Origin: Sorghum bicolor
Lineage: Eukaryota; Streptophyta; Magnoliopsida; Poales; Poaceae
Assembly (NCBI RefSeq): GCF_000003195.3
Contig: NC_012877.2
Span: forward strand, 16,609,344-16,673,343
DNA: 64,000 bases
Reading direction: 5' to 3'
Position 1 is the stretch's first letter; every line of letters starts with the position of its first letter. Below, one piece after another: positions 1 through 11,542 of the stretch. The notes under the pieces were generated by a model. It searched no databases and was not told where the DNA came from. It saw nothing but the letters and a program-made list of their open reading frames with translations. The translations under genes and the position numbers were made by a program.

Positions 1-2152
1 TCTTTGGGCCTTTTCTCTTGATTTGACCGGACTGGGGGACATCGGCACTTGTTTTGGTACTTCTAGTCTTTGCCGATTCGCCAGTTTGCTGTTACAATAA
101 ATAAAGTTTCATGAGTCCAAATATGAAAGAATGTTAATGAGAATTTTGCCGAAGAATAGAAGTTAACGATGAAGTTCCCATAGTAGCCGATGTATCCTGA
201 AAAGACTGTGTAAGTATTAAATGGAATTGGCATAAATTAAGGATATCAAAGATTTACCTTGAAAGCTTATGCCAAGGTAGCAGCGGCAACTGTTGGAGAT
301 GTCTTTAGTCGTCTGGTGGTTATCTTCTTAAAACGCACGTTCTGGTGCATTAGAGCTGCCTGGCTTGGTGCGTTGTTGCTGATCAGAGAAATCGGGCCCG
401 ATGGAAGGAGCTCGATCGGCTTTCCACTCCTGCTGACCGATGGTGGAGTGTCGTTAACCTGTTCAAAAGGGAGAAAGTTAGTTACTGATAAGGATAAAAG
501 TAACAAAAGGATTGAGGCATCGGTTGGGGACTTACGGTATTTTCAGGGACCTTGTATTTAGGATCGATCATGCCGCGGTATGTCAAAGCCGATGTACAGA
601 ACAGGTGTTCTCTCCATTCTTCCCACCACTGCTTGTACAGCTGAGTAATGAAGAGGGCTGGGATCCATGCCGATAGATCAATATCCGACGTATCGGCATT
701 TGGCTGAAGCTGAGCTATTCTGATCAATTCAAGACCGCTGGTTATAGTCTTGCTTGGCTTTACCACATCGGCATAGCAGAGTCCAATCGGCAGCTGTCCA
801 AAGGCTAGTTGACGAGCCAGTGCCGATGGGTTATAAAATTCATAAGTGGGGTTGGAAGTCTTCCCACTGCCGAAGAAGTTCACTGGTATAGCTCTCGGGG
901 TGATAATTGCCATCATCAGATCATGGTCCTTGTTGAGGGCATCATCAAAAGGGTGGAAGGTGAGCGGAAATCTGGTTTCTGGATCCTCATAAGGCATCCA
1001 TGCCCGCTGGTCTTTGGCCAGACCCTCATAGAGAGTTTGGAAGAATCGGCAGACCTGGTCTTCGTTGCCACCAGTACCAGGTAAGACTATGGCAGCTTCA
1101 CCATAGTTCAGAGGTGAGCGAGTTGCTGATTCTTCATCAGCCAATTCATGATCTTTGGCTATGTCTCTGAGAAAGCGCTGTGCAAAGAGGTCAAAACCAA
1201 GACGCTTATGCATGTGAACACTGAGCCACATATTGATGAACCACCAAGGTCCTCCTAAGTTGCCAATGGGTTGGCCTAGCAAGAGCTTCTCGGCTACCTG
1301 GTGAAGAAGATGATAAACCGAGCCTAACAAGTATTGGCCGAGGGAAAAGTGACCACCGTTGGCTAGTTTCTCTGCTGCCGATAGATAGACGGAAGTTGGT
1401 CCCGCCGATCGGCCACAAAATACAAATTTATCTAGCCACATATTCAGAAAGATGGTGTGTTCCCTTTGTCCAACTGGTCCTATTTTCGGTACTTCTGAAT
1501 GTACCCTGACTAGCCGCCGATGCTACGAGTTTCCACTTTGCGCTCAGGCTTATTATCAAACAGGTGGCTATCATCGGCAATTGCTATTTCCAGTCCAGTA
1601 AGCATAAGCACATCGGCCAAGGTAGGGGATGCAGGGCCATGGCCAAATATGAAAGCATTGAGGGTATCTGACCAGAAGTATGAAGTAGCTATCAACAGTG
1701 ATTCATTTCTCTCCATATCGGCAATGGATAGCCTAATGCACTGATCTAGTCTACGCTCACCCCATTGGACCTTGTTCGAGTTGCCGATTGTGAGGAACCA
1801 ATCTTTCCACCCCTTAGTCGAACTGGGCCAGGAACAAAAAGTATCTTTCCACAGATCTAAAGAAAAGTTTTCAGTTCTAAAGGGGATCCTATTTGTCTCT
1901 GCATTTATCAAATCAGTAGGATCTGGGTTTCCCAATGGACCAAGACACTGAAAGTGGGGTTGATCGGTGGGGATCACAATCTTATCGGCCAATTCCTAAA
2001 AGGTTTGAAAGTTGGAAGAATAGAGAAGAAACAATGAAGGAAAATGTACTCAGTAAATAGATTCACAGAGGAATAGGAGTACAACAAAAGTATGGTAAAA
2101 AGAAGAAAGGGGGTGTTGAGTTGACCTCAGGAATGATGAAGTTGATGGCCAT
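1..2152 (-). pseudogene. antisense plant mobile domain (PMD) gene of element L, decayed
   Basis: A spliced gene on the strand opposite to the retrotransposon. Proposed coding exons on the minus strand are 2152-2126 (start ATG), 1995-536, 458-258 and 88 to beyond the window edge. Introns begin GT (GTAAGT after exon 2) and end AG. Exon 2 encodes a PMD (aminotransferase-like) protein; a clear block reads FGHGPASPTLADVLMLTGLE and another FVFCGRSAG. The PMD is a domain of plant proteins such as MAIN/MAIL1 and of transposon proteins; its biochemical role is not settled. The copy is broken: two TAG stops and a 1-bp frameshift occur around 1440-1510, and a TAA lies near the end of exon 3. The same gene is better preserved at 39891-43179, which supports the exon model. 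Confidence 0.75.
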
Positions 2153-2305
2153 TTCTTCTCGAGAGGAGGAAAGAATCGAAGACTCGGAAGATTGTTGGAG
2201 GCGATCCTTGCTGGAGTTCTTGAAGTTCTCAAACAGTGCCACCGCCAGAAAGGTGGGTTTGAGGCTGTAGAATGACAGGATGGAAGAGGAGTACTGGAGA
2301 AGGAA

Positions 2306-2315
2306 GTATTTATAG
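2306..2315 (-). promoter_or_regulatory. TATA box of the antisense PMD gene in L
   Basis: Read on the minus strand the sequence is CTATAAATAC, about 155 bp upstream of the proposed ATG at 2152. A TATA-like box lies at the matching place in element R (43331-43339). It fits a promoter dedicated to the antisense gene and separate from the LTR. Function is inferred. Confidence 0.55.
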
Positions 2316-2703
2316 GACAAAGAGGGCAGGGGCAAATCTGACTTATCTCTTCGTCGCATCTGAGAAATCCGAGGGTATTCAGGTGGATATGGTAACTGTT
2401 CGCACGGTAATCCAGGGATTGCGCAGGTGATTTGACAGCAAGTGGTCATGATTTTAGAGATATCTTACTGTGCTAGATCTCCTGGTCGGTTCATCGGCAG
2501 TCTTCTCTAACGGAAATATTGCCGATGAACGTATTCTCGGTTCGAGGAGTTGAGAGGTTCGAGGAGCATGCGAGAGAACCGGGCTAAGGTTGTTTTGATT
2601 TGGTAATTAATTGCTGGCAGAAAAGGATAATTGTGGAAAGGCATCATTACTAGGAAGAATTTTGGAGCATTAATGATTTTATACTCCAAAATTGGGGGGC
2701 ATG

Positions 2704-3439
2704 TGTTGACACCATTTTTGGACACGTATCTTTGGACGCGTATCTGGAGTTAATGAGGTATAGATCGGCAGACAGGAAAGTGGTGGCTAGTCTACAGAAG
2801 AGTTGCCGATGAAGGATGGTGCCGATGGGAAAAAGACAGGATATGGCTAAGTCCAAGAGTGGTGATAGATTTGTGCCGATGACTAGTGTTGATGGTTGCC
2901 GATGGCTATGAAAGGTGGCTTGCCAATGGTCATGGAGAAAGGTACAGAGGTTGTCGATCAACTCATGGCCGTGTGCCAATCGGTTGTGGAGGATGATTTA
3001 ATGTTTTCCATAGTTATTAGAGTTTGTTTTGTATACGGATTCCGTTCAATTTGGAATTTGAGTCCTAGTCATGTCTGATTGTAACTCTTTTGAACAGGGT
3101 ATAAATGTAGACCCTGTGGCAATGTAATGAACATACACAATCAATCAAACACAAGTTTTTACATCTATTCCAGCATCTACTTTTTTTCGACGACTTCGTC
3201 ATCCTGCATATTTTCTTTTTAATTACGAGTTCTTAGGAATTCATCGAGTTAATCTCGATGAGTTCTCGAGTTCCGCGTGAATACCTCTTAGCCGTGACAT
3301 CCGGGCACATCTTTGTTGTCAGGACCAAAGTGTTCAAGTTATCACCTTTGTCGATTGTAAGGTCAAATCGGCTGGCACGCCTTAACGTTTGAATCGGGTA
3401 TTAGCCCTTTGTGTTTGCAGATCAGCTTTTGCACCAACA
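2704..3439 (+). repeat. 3' LTR of gypsy element L
   Basis: The 736-bp repeat starts TGTTGACACC and ends CACCAACA. It is clearly homologous to the 720-bp LTRs at 31347 and 43835, and a GGGGGG purine tract lies just upstream. It contains several copies of the word GCCGAT. Confidence 0.88.
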
Positions 3440-3444
3440 TCATC

Positions 3445-5851
3445 ATCTTGAACCTCTTGAGAAGATCTTAAGTGTATTTCTCTTGAGAGATGAAGACCCC
3501 TTCCTTCATTTACTTGACTTGAAACACGAGGAAGGATAGCTCGCCAATCATGGACATCTCAAACTCCTTGGACATCAAATTACCAAATTCCTTGCAAAAA
3601 TGTTCAATAGTGGAGCCAAAAATAATATCATCCACATAAACTTGGCAAATGAAGATTTCCCGATTCATTTTCTTGGTGAAGAGTGTTGTGTAAACTTTCC
3701 CAATCTTGAAACCCTTCTCAATGAGGAAGTCCCTAAGCCTCTCATACCAAGCTCTAGGAGCTTGCTTGAGACCATGGAGCACCTTGGACAACCGGTAAAC
3801 ATGCTTGGGGTAACTAGGGTCTCAAAACCGGGGGGTTGCTCAACACAGACAAGCTCATTAATGTAACCATTTTAAAAGGCACTTTTCACATCCATTTGAA
3901 ACAATTTAATGTCACGGATGGAAGCATATGCAAGTAGGATACGTATAGCTTCAAGCCTTGCTACCGGTGCAAAGGTTTCACCGAAGTCAAGACCTTCCAC
4001 TTGTGAAAAGCCTTTTGCCACAAGCCTTGCCTTGTTGTGCACCACTTTTCCTTGATCATCTTTTTTGTTCTGGAAGACCCATTTTGTTCCAATCACTCTT
4101 GCATCTTTGGTTCTCTCTTCAAGTGTCCACACTTGATTGTGAGAGAAGTTGTTCAACTCCTCTTGCATGGCAATGATCCAATCCACATCACGAAGAGCTT
4201 CCTCTATAGTTTTGGGTTCATCTTCAAGGGACACAAAAGCGTGATGTTCAATAAATAAAGCATGTTTAGAACGTGTAGTAACACCATGTGATGGACTCCC
4301 GATAATGAGATCTTGAGAGTGATCTTGAGAGGTTGCTTAGGTAGCATCAACATCTTGAGCTTGTGCCACCGCTTGCTCATGTGTGACTTGAGTGTCTTCA
4401 TGAGCATCTCTCACATCCTTGTCTTCATATTGTGGCACATGAGAGGGGGATGGTGCATCAATGACTTGCACATCATCATCATCCTCTTTTGGATTGATGT
4501 CTCCCACCGGCATGTTCTTCATAGCATCCCTCAATGGTTCAGCACCTACATCATCAAGATTATCACTTGCTCCTTGGGAGCCATTAGTTTCATCAAATGC
4601 AACATCAAATATTTCTTCAACCATGTTTGTGGCATGGTTAAAGACTCTATAAGCCTTTGACTATGATGAATAGCCAACCAAGTAGCCAATATCACATCTA
4701 CTTTGAAACTCGCCCAAGTGTTGGCGCTTCATGTAGATGTAGCATTTGCACCCAAATACTCTAAAGAATGAGACATCGGGCTGCTTCGCATTGAGCAATT
4801 CATATGGTGTCTTCTCTAGGAACTTGTGAGGAAAGAGCTGGTTTGATGCATAGCATGCGGTGTTGATTGCCTCGGCCCACATCTTCTCCGAAGTATTGTA
4901 CTGATCAAGCATTGTTCTTGCCAAGGTGATCAATGTCCGGTTCTTTCTTTCTACTACCCCATTTTGTTGTGGTGTGTATGTTGAGGAGAACTCATGTTTA
5001 ATCCCAACTTCATCACAATACTCTTCAATGTTGGTGTTGACAAACTCTTTGCCATTATCACTTCTAATCTTCTTTATCTTGACATCAAATTGATTTCGGG
5101 ATTCTTTGCAAACTTCTTGAATATTGATGCAACTTCAGCCTTGTCTTGCAAGAAGAATGTCTAAGTGTATCGGGAGTAGTCATCCACTATAACCAAGCAA
5201 TACTTGTTTCCACCAAGACTAGCATATGTGGTTACTCCAAATAGATCCATGTGCAATAGCTCAAGCACTCTTGAAGTTGAGAGATAGGCCTTGGTTGGAT
5301 GGTGTTTGCCACTTGCTTGTTGGCTTGACATGCACTACACAATTTGTCCTTCTCAAATGTCACATGCTTCAAGCCTCTAATCAATTCTTTCTTCATCAAC
5401 TTCTTGAGTGCCCATTCCAACATGTGCTAACCTTGTATGCCATAACCACCCTAGTGATGTCTTGGTGAATAAGCATGTCTTGATGTTGACTTCATCGAAG
5501 AAGAAATTGGTGCCAGAAGCTTTTGAACACCATTTCATTGTCATCCTCCTTGGTCACTATCACTTATTTCTTGTTGAATAGGCATTGGAAGCTAAGATCA
5601 CAAAGTTGTCCAACCAAAAGCAAGTTGAAGCTTAGTGAAGACACATAGAGTACATTGGTGATGGAGTTGTCATTTGATATTGCAATCTTTCCTAGACCCT
5701 TGACCTTGCCTTTTGAATTATCACCAAATGTGATATTCTCTTGATTGTCCACATCTTCATCAAGTGAGGTGAACATCTGGGAATCTCCGGTCATATGTTG
5801 AGTGCAACCACTATCAATTACCCAATGTGATCCATCGATCTTGTAGTTCAC
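3445..5851 (-). pseudogene. copia A pol: protease, integrase, reverse transcriptase (broken)
   Basis: Fragments in copia order are read on the minus strand. The protease (5851-5564) has the active-site block DSGCTQHMTGD. The integrase zinc region (about 5423-5232) has CSAC, and the integrase C-terminal region (4933-4661) has FRVFGCKCY. The reverse transcriptase (4234-3510) has GTKWVF near its start and the catalytic box YVDD. Stops and frameshifts separate these blocks, so no continuous polyprotein exists. The RNase H portion is cut off by insertion of gypsy L at 3440. A close relative is at 59300-61553. Confidence 0.88.
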
Positions 5852-5869
5852 CTACACACAAGAGATCAA

Positions 5870-6651
5870 GCTTGAGTTTTGGGGACCCATATTTCCTTAG
5901 GGCCCTTAACTTTCTCAACTAGTTGCTTTGGCACCCAAATCTTCTTTGGCCTTTGCTTGTTGGGTGGCCCCATGAAGCTAACCTTGACCTTACCACTCTT
6001 GTCTTGCCTTACAATGTAGTGATCATTGAAAGCAAATGATCTTGCATGCTTGGGTAAAGGTGGTGGTAGTGGTGCCTCAAACTCATGAGCAAAGTGACCC
6101 TCTTATCCACACTCAATGCATCTCTTTGGCTTGGGCTTGCTTGGTTGATCATGAATGGCTTGTGACTTGAGAAGCTTGCTTTGTTGAGCTTGTAGCCAAT
6201 TCCACTCTTGTCCATCTTCATGACGGTGTTCATGAAGAGATCACTTTGTAGGTCCTTCCCTCTAGTGAACTTAGCTATCCCCTTGGTGAGATGCTCCTTC
6301 TCTACCTTGAGCTTATTGTTCTCTTGAGTTAGCCTCTTGATGATTGGGTCATTCTTGCTATTTAGCTCTTCCAAGATGAAAGACTCATCTTCTTCTTGCT
6401 TGTCATACAACAAACCAAGCTTGATATATTGATTTTCTTCTTTGAGCTTCTTGTTCTCATAAGCAAGGTTCTTGTCATGATCAAGTGACTCAATCACCAC
6501 GGTGCTGTGCTTGGCTTGCTCTTGCAACTCTTTCTTGAGCTTCTCATTCTCACACTTGATCTTTGTATTTTCTTTCTTGATCTTGATAGTGTCCTCATAT
6601 CTCTCAGCCACTACCAACTTCTAGCCTTTGCAACCAACACATTTGCTAATG
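5870..6651 (-). pseudogene. copia A gag, C-terminal part
   Basis: A lysine- and glutamate-rich coiled coil (about 6617-6200) is followed by a degraded zinc knuckle near 6100, where a stop codon interrupts the motif and the last cysteine is replaced. The N-terminal continuation lies at 15868-17499, because an Athila-like element inserted between them (target duplication CTCTC at 6652-6656 and 15863-15867). This part would have packaged RNA in the particle; here it is non-functional. Confidence 0.75.
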
Positions 6652-6656
6652 CTCTC

Positions 6657-8241
6657 TGTTGACGGTGGATATACCATAGAAATCCACATACAAAACACCG
6701 TCAACATGCCTCGGTTGCAAGGGGAAATGACATGACATGAACATATTTTATCCATAACTAGTTCCACTTGTACTCTTAGCTTGTTTATGCAGGAACAACA
6801 AATTCAAGACATTATTTGACAAAGCCAACATCAGAATCATCAAGAGGAGATCGAGGGGACAACAGGTGACACCCTGGGCCCACAGGGAGGGGGTCGCCCG
6901 ACCCCTCTTTGGTGGGACCCAGGTGTGCCACCTAGTCCACCGACATAAGGGACCCCTGTGGACACTGCTGGTGGGCCCAGAGGCCCAGAAGTGGGGTCGC
7001 CCGACCCCACATCAAAGGCGGTTCCAGGGTCGGTGGCCTCCCACCGACCTTCCCCACATGTCCCACATGTTGATTTGCCCCTGCCGTTGATCAAATGGCG
7101 GTTGTGAGGTCGGTTTGATCCAAGGGTGGAGAGAAGATGTCACGCGGATCGATGACGTGGCGATGGAGTAACCCCTACTCCATCTCCCTCTATAAAAGGC
7201 AGCCTCCACCCTTCATTTCAAGTGTGCAATTCCAAGGCCAAGTGCATTACAAGTTCCAAGCATACAAGTAGAGTAGTAGTTAGTCTAGAGTGGGAGTTAG
7301 AGTCGAGTCGAGCGAAGCTCGGGGTCCCCAGAGTCATCTTCTGGAGAGTCTGGTATAGCTCTTGTACCTTTCTACTTTTGTAAGACTTTCCTTTTATTAA
7401 TATATTATTCTTACTTTACTTTACTGAGTTCTTACTTAGTGCAAGTCTTTTAGTCTTGTTGTGCATTTACTTTAGTAATATAGTTGTCTTAGTGAAGTTA
7501 GTGACCTGTAACCACTCCTGTGTGTGCATCATCGTCCTATCTTGTATAGGAGCTCTAGCTAGCTGCAACTAGTTAGAGTTGTAGGATTAAGTGTGAGCGT
7601 GGTGCTCATACTTAAGATTACCTTTGATTACCGCTGGCTTGAACGGAAAGTAGGAGCGCACTCCCTAGTAGGTGACAGATCGTGGGCGGCATTAGGTTCT
7701 CCTCACGTACAGGCTAGTTCTTAAAAGGTAAGGCGTCCATAAGCCCAATAGTCGCTTTCGGTAAGGGGTTAGGTGAAAAACCTTCTAAGCGTCTTACCAG
7801 CTCGGCTATCCCTCGCACACAGTTAGTAAGGCTCTAGCGTAGTTAAGGCAATTATCTATTAAAGTAAGTCACAGAAGTCAAGTTAGATACATAGGAGTCC
7901 TTTACTCACTCGTTGTCCTCCCATCTAGCTAACTCTACCATTTACCTTTAGCATAGGACCTTGGATTCACCACTACCCTTCCTATTCGTTATTTACCACC
8001 CTTATTCACTAGTTGATACTAGACAACTCAAGGAATCTCATTCCCCTTTTTATTAAACACACTTAGCCGCTTTCCCTTGGGAAAATATAAATTACGATAC
8101 CTTGGAATACTCCTTGGTGAAGTGCTACAGCGGTACATTCTGTGCGCTTGCGGAATTATCCAATAGTAAATAGAGTTACCCTACCAGGGCACTTCTGGCG
8201 CCGTCGCCGATATCCGGTGGTTGCGTTAAGAAGTGTCAACA
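6657..8241 (+). repeat. 5' LTR of the Athila-like element
   Basis: 1585 bp, starts TGTTGACGGT and ends GTGTCAACA. It contains a TATA box at 7191-7199, two near-palindromes of the GGGGTCG..CGACCCC type (6890-6905 and 6991-7010), and a degenerate copy of the primer site at 8196-8212 close to its end. Confidence 0.95.
7191..7199 (+). promoter_or_regulatory. LTR TATA box
   Basis: TATAAAAGG is preceded by the ACGT-core element GATCGATGACGTGG at 7147-7160 and the block AGGTCGGTTTGATC at 7107-7120. Both blocks recur before the TATA box of the other Athila-like LTR at 61554-62856. This is the likely polymerase II promoter for the element; the matching copy in the 3' LTR is at 14812-14820. Confidence 0.75.
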
Positions 8242-8249
8242 AGCATTTC

Positions 8250-8267
8250 TGGCGCCGTTGCCGGGGA
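8250..8267 (+). other. primer binding site, tRNA-Asp
   Basis: TGGCGCCGTTGCCGGGGA is complementary to the acceptor end of plant cytosolic tRNA-Asp as I know it, the primer used by Athila-type elements. It lies 8 bp after the LTR end. Confidence 0.88.
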
Positions 8268-8384
8268 GAGCGTCTGTCTAAGAGTTTTAACAAAAAGAGA
8301 ATCCAGAGTTTGCTAGTTATCAAGTAGTGATAGGGATAACCCATCACTTGTCTTGTCTTCCTTTATTGTGAAGCCTGACAGTGT

Positions 8385-10448
8385 ATGAGCGGTTTCCAAT
8401 TGCCATCAAACTTCGTTGAAGATCCTGAGCAACTGTTGAGGAGAACTAGACGTCGTCAAGTTCCACCTCAAAGGTTCATCTCGAACCTGAATCCGTTAGA
8501 GGAAGGAGTATCTGCACCGGTTATCAAAGAAGCTATGGCCCAGAAGACCATCTCTGAGTACTCTGCGCCGTCGGCTGACAATGTCGCCACGGGTCCGCAG
8601 CTTAACTTGGGGGATGCGACTTTTGAGTTGAAACCTGCGCTTATCAATATGGTGCAAGCCAATCCCTTCTGTGGAAAGCCACACGAGGATGCCAATGCCC
8701 ATCTCCAACACTTCTTGGAGGTGTGCGGCACCTTCACCATCAAGAATGTCGCCGCAGACGCCATCCGTCTTCACCTCTTCCCATTCTCGTTATTGGGGAA
8801 GGCGAAGCAATGGTTCTACGCCAACAAGGGTGAAGTGACCACGTGGGAGAGGTGCGCCAATGCATTTCTCAAGAAGTTCTTTCCGATGGGCAAGACCAGC
8901 GCCCTTCGTGGAAAGATTTCTAGCTTCCAACAGCAAGCGGATGAGACGATTCCCGAAGCATGGGAACGTCTGCAGGAGTACATTCGCGCCTGTCCTCATC
9001 ATGGGATAGAGGAGTGGCTCCTAATCCAAGGTTTCTACCATGGCCTGACCGGTTTGGCCCGTAGTCACCTTGATGCTGCCGCTGGAGGAGCATTCTTGCA
9101 ACACAATGTCAAGGATGCCAAGGACCTCATTGAAAAGATGGTTATAAACCAAGGATGGAATGAGGAACGCCTCCAACCCAAGAGAAGAGGTGTCCATGCC
9201 TTGAATGAGGTGGACATGCTCTCTGCTAAGATGGACCTCTTAATGAAGAAGATGGAAGAAAGTTCCAAGCAAGAGACCATTCAACCTTACGCCACTGCAC
9301 GGGCCATTGAATCTGATTCATGGTGCGAAGTGTGCAGAGGAGATGATCATTCGGGAAACAATTGTCCCGAAACAAAGGAGGAAGTGAGCTTCATCAACAA
9401 CAACAACAATGGGTACCGGCCCCAACAACAGCAATGGAACTCGCGCCCCTTCTACCAAGGTAATCAAGGTAATGGTTACAATCAAAATTTCAATAATTCT
9501 TTTGGTAACCAACCTTCTCTTAGAGATCTTGTCTTAGGCCAATCTAAAATCAATGATAGCATTAACAAGAAAATGATGGCTAATGATAAGATCCTTGAAA
9601 ACTTAAGTGAAAAGTTGGATAGCTTTAACTCTGCTATGAAAAATCAGTTGAGCTTTAACAAAATGCTAGAAACACAATTAGCTCAATTAGCAGCAGCTGT
9701 CCCATCCTTCGAGCAAGGTAAGATCCTAGGGAAACCTGAGGACCCAATTGAAGGAGTTAAACTAGTTACTACGAGGTTCGGTAAGCCTCCGGTACAATCC
9801 AACTGGAGCTATCTTCTGGATTCGCCCTTCATCACCAAGAAAGACGACCCAGGCCTGCCGACCATCACCTGTGAGATCGGACCGCAAATCTTCCACAACG
9901 CCTTCTGCGACCTTGGATCGGGTGTCAACATCATGGCCAAGGTAACTTATGATAATTTGCTAGGGGGGCCTTTGCACCCCACATTTGTTCGTTTGCAGAT
10001 GGCAGATCAGACGATCAGGTTCCCTGAGGGGTTGGCAAGGGACATACTGGTAAAGGTCCAAGACGACTACGTCCCTGCCGACTTCATCATTTTGGATATG
10101 GGATCCAATAATGATGTCTCGATCATCTTGGGAAGGCCATTCCTCAACACGGTCAATGCAATCATCTATGTGGGGTCCGGCCAGATTCACCTCCAATTCC
10201 CAGGATGGAAGGTAAAATGTCCATTCAATGGTTATAAAGCTAACATGCAGGTGAAGGACAAAGAACCTCCGACTAAGCCTCGCCACATCCGACACCGAAG
10301 GGACAAGAGAGGTAAGTCGGCCAAAAGGGCCGAAAAGAAAGAAGAGGAACCCGTTGAACCAAAAATCAATACCAAGCAAGTATGGCGGGAGAAAGAGGTG
10401 CAATCAAGGTCCACGTCTCCGGGACCATCTGATGCACCCGAAGAATAA
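8385..10448 (+). CDS. gag-protease polyprotein, Athila type
   Basis: An intact 687-residue ORF from the first ATG after the primer site. Residues about 70-240 are a retrotransposon gag domain (blocks NPFCGKPHEDANAHLQHFLE and LFPFSL, and TTWERCANAFLKKFFP). A CCHC zinc knuckle (C-x2-C-x4-H-x4-C) follows near residue 313, then an asparagine- and glutamine-rich stretch and a coiled coil. Residues about 480-620 resemble an aspartic protease: CDLGSG is the active-site box and ILGRPFLNT the second flap region. The basic tail ends at residue 687. Gag would form the particle and protease would cleave it. Unusually, the ORF stops after protease, with no reverse transcriptase downstream in any frame, yet it is not broken. 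That fits recent insertion and possible use of another element's enzymes. Confidence 0.9.
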   Translation: MSGFQLPSNFVEDPEQLLRRTRRRQVPPQRFISNLNPLEEGVSAPVIKEAMAQKTISEYSAPSADNVATGPQLNLGDATFELKPALINMVQANPFCGKPHEDANAHLQHFLEVCGTFTIKNVAADAIRLHLFPFSLLGKAKQWFYANKGEVTTWERCANAFLKKFFPMGKTSALRGKISSFQQQADETIPEAWERLQEYIRACPHHGIEEWLLIQGFYHGLTGLARSHLDAAAGGAFLQHNVKDAKDLIEKMVINQGWNEERLQPKRRGVHALNEVDMLSAKMDLLMKKMEESSKQETIQPYATARAIESDSWCEVCRGDDHSGNNCPETKEEVSFINNNNNGYRPQQQQWNSRPFYQGNQGNGYNQNFNNSFGNQPSLRDLVLGQSKINDSINKKMMANDKILENLSEKLDSFNSAMKNQLSFNKMLETQLAQLAAAVPSFEQGKILGKPEDPIEGVKLVTTRFGKPPVQSNWSYLLDSPFITKKDDPGLPTITCEIGPQIFHNAFCDLGSGVNIMAKVTYDNLLGGPLHPTFVRLQMADQTIRFPEGLARDILVKVQDDYVPADFIILDMGSNNDVSIILGRPFLNTVNAIIYVGSGQIHLQFPGWKVKCPFNGYKANMQVKDKEPPTKPRHIRHRRDKRGKSAKRAEKKEEEPVEPKINTKQVWREKEVQSRSTSPGPSDAPEE

Positions 10449-11542
10449 ACAAGATGGAGAGGTCCTGCTCTACGGACCTAAAACATGGAGCCCTTGCTGA
10501 TAAGGTAAATCAGTAGTTATCCCATATTTATTTTCTGCATTTCAATTTCTACTATTCACTTTTCAATTGCATTCTTACTTTGAATTTTGCATATCTTATT
10601 TCGACAAAATGTTTAGCCATAATAAATAAAATCTTGAGAATAACTTGTCATAAAAATTTGAGCTGCTGGAGCTCCCAAAGGGGCGTCGCCCGACCCCACC
10701 TTGGGGCCCACTTCACCACATTTCAACCTTGCTAGTCATAGAGGTTCAAACCCAGCACTTGGATGCTCTGGGAGCTCCAATGTGGGGGTCGGCCGACCCC
10801 CATATTGGCCCCACTTGCCTCCTGCTGGCCACCATTTGAATCACAATGGAGTCCTATGCTTGTAACACTAGCTAAAGTTTGAAAAAGAGTGGTCCCTTGA
10901 TCCTTTACTTTAGTCATAAGATGCTCCTTTCATCTTTGATTCTTTTGGGACCACTCCACTAGCTTAAATTCTGCAAAGTGGTCACCTAGGCATGCTTGAG
11001 TGCTCCCATGGTCCATAGGAATCACTTTAGACATGTCTCCACTTTTGCCATTCATCTTTTACCTTTCATAAAGCACTAAAACAGGGAATCTCAGAAACAA
11101 TTTGAAAACTTTTGGTCCACACCTAGCCTTTACTTTTCTGGACAATCAATGACACAATGTTTAAAGTGGAGGAGGGGCTAGGATGGGGGTCGGCCGACCC
11201 CCATTTTGGACCATCTCTGCAAAATCTTGAAAGCATGCAGAATGGTTCCCTGTATAAAGCTAAGTTCAAATTCAAAGTGCTTCTAGGGGGGGTCGGCCGA
11301 CCCCTATATTATGGGTCCACTACTTGCCCTTCTCCCCCTATAAATACCACAGCATTGTGAGCTCAACTCCACACCCAAAACTACCAGAACCATTTCGAGC
11401 TCACAATCCTTTCTCTTCTCTCTTTGTTACAAGCCATTTCTCAAGTTTAGTTTAGAAATAGTCAGCAAAACAAAAACCCAAAAAGATTCCCCTTGCATAG
11501 TAGTAGTAGTAGGAGCTTGGTTTGCCTCACTTGTGTAGGAGG
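10449..11542 (+). other. intergenic region of the Athila-like element with palindromes
   Basis: No coding region is supported. The stretch holds two identical 20-bp perfect palindromes (TGGGGGTCGGCCGACCCCCA at 10783-10802 and 11184-11203), a third perfect 16-bp core at 11289-11304, and an imperfect one at about 10680-10697. TATA-like TATAAATA at about 11339 and the following leader could drive the second ORF. Confidence 0.7.

Larger units (their letters stand above)
1..3439 (+). mobile_element. Ty3/gypsy Tat-type element L, 3' end only
   Basis: This is the 3' part of a retrotransposon that begins outside the window. It is the same family as the complete element at 31347-44554: both have an antisense plant mobile domain gene followed by a purine tract (GGGGGG) and an LTR starting TGTTGACACC and ending CACCAACA. 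The sense strand is plus, inferred from the order cargo gene, purine tract, LTR. The right flank continues inside the reverse transcriptase of copia element A, so L inserted into A. The 5 bp after the LTR are TCATC; the matching left copy lies outside the window, so the target duplication cannot be confirmed. Confidence 0.85.

Noticed and set aside
6840..7209. Open frames on both strands of the Athila-like LTR, repeated at 14461-14830
   Set aside because: They lie in LTR promoter sequence, overlap each other and owe their length to GC-rich palindromes; identical copies follow from LTR identity.
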